Shown here piece after piece: positions 48,119-51,811 of a stretch of 51,811 nucleotides of DNA. This DNA is from an uncultured Christensenellaceae bacterium (GTDB lineage: Bacteria > Bacillota > Clostridia > Christensenellales > Aristaeellaceae): positions 1 through 51,811 of the forward strand of contig CAJOJQ010000024.1 in NCBI GenBank assembly GCA_905234985.1, given 5' to 3'. The position numbers were made by a program, and so were the translations under genes. Each line of letters begins with the position of its first letter. Within the stretch, counting starts at the first letter, position 1. The notes under the pieces were generated by a model. That model was not told where the DNA came from. It was given only the letters and a program-made list of their open reading frames with translations, and ran no database searches.

Positions 48119-49267
48119 ATGTCCGATGTTGTGATCAAAGGCCTCAAAAAAATCTACGACAACAAAGTCACCGCCGTCCACGATGTAAACCTTACCATCA
48201 AAGATAAGGAATTCATCGTGCTGGTCGGTCCCTCCGGCTGCGGAAAATCCACCACGCTGCGCATGGTCGCGGGCCTGGAGGACATTTCTGAAGGCGAACT
48301 CTACATCGATGGCAAACTGATGAACGATATCGCCCCGAAGGACCGCGATATCGCCATGGTTTTCCAGAACTACGCCCTGTACCCCCATCTGTCGGTCTAC
48401 GAGAACATGGCTTTCGCGCTCAAGCTCAAGAAGACCCCGAAGCCGGTAATCGACAAGAAGGTGCAGGAAGTCGCCGAAATCCTGGACATCACCCAATACC
48501 TCACAAGGAAACCCAAGGCCCTGTCCGGCGGCCAGCGTCAGCGCGTCGCCATTGGCCGGGCAATGGTCCGCGACCCCAAGGTATTCCTGATGGACGAACC
48601 GCTTTCCAACCTGGACGCGAAGCTGCGCAACCAGATGCGTGCTGAAATCATCAAACTGCGGCAACGTATTAATACCACCTTTATGTACGTCACCCATGAC
48701 CAGACGGAAGCCATGACCCTGGCGGACCGGATCGTGATCATGAAGGACGGTTATGTCAATCAGATCGGCACGCCACAGGAACTGTTCAACAAGCCTGTCA
48801 ACCTCTTTGTGGCCGGATTTATCGGCACGCCGATCATGAACTTCTTCGACGATTGCAGGCTGCTGCTGGAGAATGACAAGTATATCGCCGAAATTCGCGG
48901 TGTGAAATTCGAGCTGGATGAATTCCAGCAGAAGGCCCTCAAGTCCCGCGGTCAGAAGCCCTGCAGCGTCATCTGCGGCATCCGCCCGCAGCATATCAGC
49001 GTCGGAAAGGGCGAGCTTTCCGCCAAGGTGGAGGTGAGCGAGCTGCTCGGTTCCGAATATAACCTCCATGCTCGCTCCGGCAACGACGAGGTGGTCATGG
49101 TCATCCCCACTGTCGATCTGGAAACAGACGTTTCTATGGGCTCCGAGATCAGCTTTACCACCAAGCCGAAGCTGATCCAGCTCTTCGACAAAGAAAGCGG
49201 CAACAACCTGATCTGGTTCGATCAGGCTTCCGCTGACGCCCATGCTCCCGAGTGCGCAAAATATTGA
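48119..49267 (+). CDS. Sugar ABC transporter ATP-binding protein (MsmK/UgpC type)
   Basis: A 382-residue CUT1-type ATPase. Walker A GPSGCGKST (37-45), Q-loop MVFQNYALYPHLSVYENMAF, signature LSGGQRQR, Walker [13 protein letters not shown] and switch His in YVTHDQTEAM are intact. Residues about 240-370 form the MalK-like regulatory OB/TOBE part (CGIRPQHISVGKGEL). MsmK-type ATPases can serve several sugar permeases, including the two encoded on the other strand, which lack an ATPase gene of their own. Its ATG has only a weak ribosome site (GAGAGT), so coupling to the leader frame may matter. Confidence 0.93.
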   Translation: MSDVVIKGLKKIYDNKVTAVHDVNLTIKDKEFIVLVGPSGCGKSTTLRMVAGLEDISEGELYIDGKLMNDIAPKDRDIAMVFQNYALYPHLSVYENMAFALKLKKTPKPVIDKKVQEVAEILDITQYLTRKPKALSGGQRQRVAIGRAMVRDPKVFLMDEPLSNLDAKLRNQMRAEIIKLRQRINTTFMYVTHDQTEAMTLADRIVIMKDGYVNQIGTPQELFNKPVNLFVAGFIGTPIMNFFDDCRLLLENDKYIAEIRGVKFELDEFQQKALKSRGQKPCSVICGIRPQHISVGKGELSAKVEVSELLGSEYNLHARSGNDEVVMVIPTVDLETDVSMGSEISFTTKPKLIQLFDKESGNNLIWFDQASADAHAPECAKY

Positions 49268-49297
49268 TTTTCAGTTTCTTTCACCCGAAATAAGGAA

Positions 49298-49333
49298 GAC
49301 CGGCTTTTCGTTCAATCAGTCGAAAAGCCGGTC
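49298..49333 (+). other. Long hairpin between ATPase and alpha-galactosidase genes
   Basis: GACCGGCTTTTCG pairs perfectly with CGAAAAGCCGGTC (13 bp) around a 10-nt loop. It is followed by ATTCTCT rather than a T-run, then AAAGGAG of the next gene. It probably tunes relative expression or stabilises the upstream mRNA. Confidence 0.65.
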
Positions 49334-49355
49334 ATTCTCTAAAGGAGCGTTCGAT

Positions 49356-51551
49356 ATGTCAATACAATACGATGAAGCTGCCCGTCTGTTTCATTTGAAG
49401 ACAAAAAACAGCAGCTACCAGATGAAAGCCGACAGTGTTGGAACACTGCTGCATCTTTACTATGGCGAAGCTGTCACCAGTGATATGAGCTATCTGATCC
49501 GTTATACAGACCGGGCTTTTTCCGGCAATCCCTATGTGCAGAGGAACAGCCGATGCTATTCTCTGGATATTCTTCCACAGGAATACGCCGGAAGCGGCGT
49601 GGGCGATTATCGGCTCCCGGCAATTCAGGTAATTGCGGAAAACGGCAGCCGGAGCGTCGATCTTACATACGAGGGCTGTAAAATCTTCCGGGGACGGGAA
49701 GCGTTGACTGATTTGCCCTATGTGCGGGGCGGCGGTGAGGAAGAAACCCTGGAAATCACCTTGAGCGATCCGGTGATCGGCCTGCGTGTATTATTGTATT
49801 ATACCGTTTTTGAGGAAGAGGATGTGATCGTCCGTTCCGCGAAGATCGTCAATCAAAGTGAAAAGCCGATTTATCTTGAAAAAGCGGCTTCCGCCTGTAT
49901 TGATTTTCCCTGTGGCCGGTATGATCTGATGCACTTTCACGGGCGGCATTGCATGGAACGCCAGGCGGAGCGGATGACCCTGCCAAATGGCGTCGCTTCC
50001 TTCGGTTCACGGCGGGGCATGAGCAGCCATCACAGCAACCCCTTCGTCATCCTCTGCGACAAGAATTGTACGGAAAATGCGGGAAGCTGTTACGGCTTTA
50101 TGCTGATGTATTCCGGCAATCATCTGGAAGAAGCTGAACGGGATCAAATGGGCAGCGTGCGCATGGTTGCCGGCATTCATCCAGACGGCTTTTCCTGGCT
50201 GCTCAATCCCGGCGATTCTTTTCAGACGCCGGAGGCCATTCTTTCTTTCAGCGCGTCGGGCCTGAACGGCCTCAGCGGGCAGTATCACCGTCTGCTGCAA
50301 AAGCGTGTGATCCCCGCGAAATTTCAGCATACGAAGCGCCCTGTTCTGATCAATAGCTGGGAGGCGGCTTACTTCGATTTTAACGCGGAGAAAATCCTGC
50401 GTTTTGCCCGTTCCGCAAAAGAACTGGGGATGGAAATGCTGGTACTGGACGACGGATGGTTCGGGCACAGAAACGACGATACTTCCAGCCTTGGGGACTG
50501 GACGGTGAATGAGGAAAAATTAGGATGCAGCCTGAAAACCCTCTCTGAACAAATCCACGCCCTGGGCTTGCGGTTCGGCCTTTGGTTCGAGCCGGAAATG
50601 ATCAGCGAGGACTCCATGCTGTATCAGGCGCATCCCGATTGGGCGCTGAAAGACCCGGATCGCAAGCCCACCATAGGCCGGAACCAAATGGTGCTGGATA
50701 TGTCCCGCCCGGAGATCGTGGATTATCTGTTCGCAGCCATCAGCGCAGTTCTGGATCATGCGCAAATTGAATACATCAAGTGGGATTTTAACCGCTCGGT
50801 CGCCAATTTCTTTTCCGCGGGCCTTCCCGCCCGGCGGCAGGGCGAATTGGCCCATCGGTTCATCCTTGGCACCTATCGGCTGCTGGACAGGCTGCTGAAA
50901 CGCTATCCCGATCTGATGATCGAAGGATGCGCCGGAGGGGGCGGACGTTTTGACGCGGGGATGCTGTTTTACTGCCCGCAAATCTGGTGCTCCGATGATA
51001 CGGACGCTATTGAGCGCCTGGAGATTCAAAGAGGAACATCTTATGGCTATCCCGTCAGTGCCATGGGTTCCCATGTGTCCGCCTCACCCAACCATCAGAC
51101 GGGCCGTGCGGTTCCCCTGCATACACGCGGCATCGTGGCCCAATCAGGAACCTTTGGCTATGAATTGAGCCCGGAAGGATTGCCCGACGCGGAGAAAAAG
51201 GAAATACGGAACCAAATCGCAGCCTATCATCAATACAGCGATTTGATCGCCCAAGGCCGTTACTACCGGCTGAACGAACTGGACAGTTCGGAGGATTTCT
51301 CTGCCTGGATGTTTGTTTCGGAGGATCAATCTGAAGCCCTGGTCAATCTCGTCATGACCCATATCCGGGCCAACGGACCGCTCCCGTTTATAAAACTCTG
51401 CGGTTTGTCCGCTGAAAAAGCCTATCGTTTGGAAGGCACCGATCAGGTGTTTTCCGGCGCGGCGCTCATGCACGGCGGATACAGCTTTCCGCTGCCTTTT
51501 GGAGATTACGCTGCCAGTCAACTGCATTTTCTCGAAACGACAATAGAATAG
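49356..51551 (+). CDS. Alpha-galactosidase, GH36
   Basis: A 731-residue cytoplasmic retaining alpha-galactosidase that would hydrolyse melibiose, raffinose or stachyose after uptake. The layout is that of tetrameric GH36 enzymes: N-terminal beta-supersandwich (about 1-325), catalytic barrel (about 326-640) and C-terminal sandwich. Signatures are LVLDDGWFGHRNDD, LRFGLWFEPEMIS, the nucleophile Asp477 in YIKWDFNRS, the acid/base in WCSDDTDAIERL (Asp547/548) and GSHVSASPNHQTGR. Start with AAAGGAG upstream. It sits between the transporter ATPase and galactokinase genes; galactose released here is phosphorylated next. A raffinose user would also need sucrose-cleaving genes, which are not seen. Confidence 0.96.
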   Translation: MSIQYDEAARLFHLKTKNSSYQMKADSVGTLLHLYYGEAVTSDMSYLIRYTDRAFSGNPYVQRNSRCYSLDILPQEYAGSGVGDYRLPAIQVIAENGSRSVDLTYEGCKIFRGREALTDLPYVRGGGEEETLEITLSDPVIGLRVLLYYTVFEEEDVIVRSAKIVNQSEKPIYLEKAASACIDFPCGRYDLMHFHGRHCMERQAERMTLPNGVASFGSRRGMSSHHSNPFVILCDKNCTENAGSCYGFMLMYSGNHLEEAERDQMGSVRMVAGIHPDGFSWLLNPGDSFQTPEAILSFSASGLNGLSGQYHRLLQKRVIPAKFQHTKRPVLINSWEAAYFDFNAEKILRFARSAKELGMEMLVLDDGWFGHRNDDTSSLGDWTVNEEKLGCSLKTLSEQIHALGLRFGLWFEPEMISEDSMLYQAHPDWALKDPDRKPTIGRNQMVLDMSRPEIVDYLFAAISAVLDHAQIEYIKWDFNRSVANFFSAGLPARRQGELAHRFILGTYRLLDRLLKRYPDLMIEGCAGGGGRFDAGMLFYCPQIWCSDDTDAIERLEIQRGTSYGYPVSAMGSHVSASPNHQTGRAVPLHTRGIVAQSGTFGYELSPEGLPDAEKKEIRNQIAAYHQYSDLIAQGRYYRLNELDSSEDFSAWMFVSEDQSEALVNLVMTHIRANGPLPFIKLCGLSAEKAYRLEGTDQVFSGAALMHGGYSFPLPFGDYAASQLHFLETTIE

Positions 51552-51564
51552 GTGGAGAATCATC

Positions 51565-51811
51565 ATGAAGCAATACGTCTTTTCAGCCCCTGGCCGAACG
51601 GAAATCAGCGGCAATCATACCGACCATCAGCATGGGAGCGTGCTGGCGGCAGCCGTCAATCTGAAGACCACCGCACTGGTCACGCTGAATGAGTCTGGTA
51701 TCATCCGCGTGATTTCAGAGGGCTACGCCCCTGTGGAAGTAAACGTGGGCGACCTTTCCATACACCCGGAAGAAACGAACACCACCGCTGCCCTGATCCG
51801 GGGTGTGGCTT
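51565..51811 (+). CDS. galK: Galactokinase (5' part, cut by window end)
   Basis: The first 82 residues of a GHMP kinase that phosphorylates galactose at C1, the first step of the Leloir pathway. The galactokinase signature APGRTEISGNHTDHQHG begins at residue 8, followed by SVLAAAVNL and strand ALVTLNE. The ATG is preceded by GGTGGAG and lies 13 bases after the alpha-galactosidase stop, so the genes are cotranscribed. The ATP-binding GLSSSA motif and the rest lie beyond the window. Confidence 0.93.
   Translation, partial: MKQYVFSAPGRTEISGNHTDHQHGSVLAAAVNLKTTALVTLNESGIIRVISEGYAPVEVNVGDLSIHPEETNTTAALIRGVA

Overview
The window looks like chromosome of a fairly GC-rich member of Bacillota, class Clostridia, most plausibly a gut anaerobe. 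The evidence is a tryptophan T-box leader, a yybP-ykoY manganese riboswitch, strong purine-rich ribosome binding sites, sigma-A promoters of the TTGnnn-N17-TAtaAT type, an ECF folate-type S component, a BofC-like protein, clostridial-type secreted proteins, and sugar ABC transporters with GH51 and GH36 glycosidases. I cannot place it to genus. No rRNA, tRNA, CRISPR array, phage or intact insertion sequence was seen.

Region 1 (1-29,000) is mostly housekeeping and stress genes in short, often single-gene units: an MMPL exporter, a TrmH-type RNA methyltransferase, a sugar isomerase, mntP behind its manganese riboswitch, yajC, a P-loop ATPase, a secreted M13 peptidase, RecD2, a GT4 glycosyltransferase, a DUF4434 protein and a MATE exporter. 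These are followed by an AfuABC-like importer (binding protein, ATPase, fused double permease), a TetR/GNAT pair, a signalling run (diguanylate cyclase, YdcF-like membrane protein, hydrolase, STAS antagonist, RsbW-like partner), a stand-alone trpB under a Trp T-box, a HAD phosphatase and a BofC-like protein. The spaces between these genes carry six copies of an unusual palindromic element. Its arms are tandem 7-mers and its core is flanked by TATATAG and CTATATAAA. Two different 7-mers (AGTTGAG or GGTAGGA) serve as arms around the same kind of core. A second hairpin family (GGGGGAAACCATTCTT stems) occurs three times. The 7-mer elements are the best candidate here for something undescribed.

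Region 2 (29,000-37,700) holds an arabinofuranosidase operon (rhaM-like mutarotase, GH51, small Cys-rich protein), a divergent folT-nth unit, and two secreted proteins, one of 1,344 residues with internally duplicated beta-domains, a Cna-B-like domain and a helical C-terminus.

Region 3 (37,700-42,000) is lower in GC and visibly rearranged: a GT-C membrane glycosyltransferase with a ricin-type lectin tail, the 3' stump of its GT2 partner, an AraC regulator carrying two opposite frameshifts, and about 650 AT-rich bases without a gene.

Region 4 (42,000-51,811) is an alpha-galactoside utilisation locus. The leftward operon encodes a binding protein, two permeases, an AraC activator, a membrane protein and a DUF624 protein. 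The divergent rightward operon encodes the transporter ATPase, a GH36 alpha-galactosidase and galactokinase (cut by the window end). Together these would import an alpha-galactoside such as melibiose or raffinose, release galactose in the cytoplasm and phosphorylate it.
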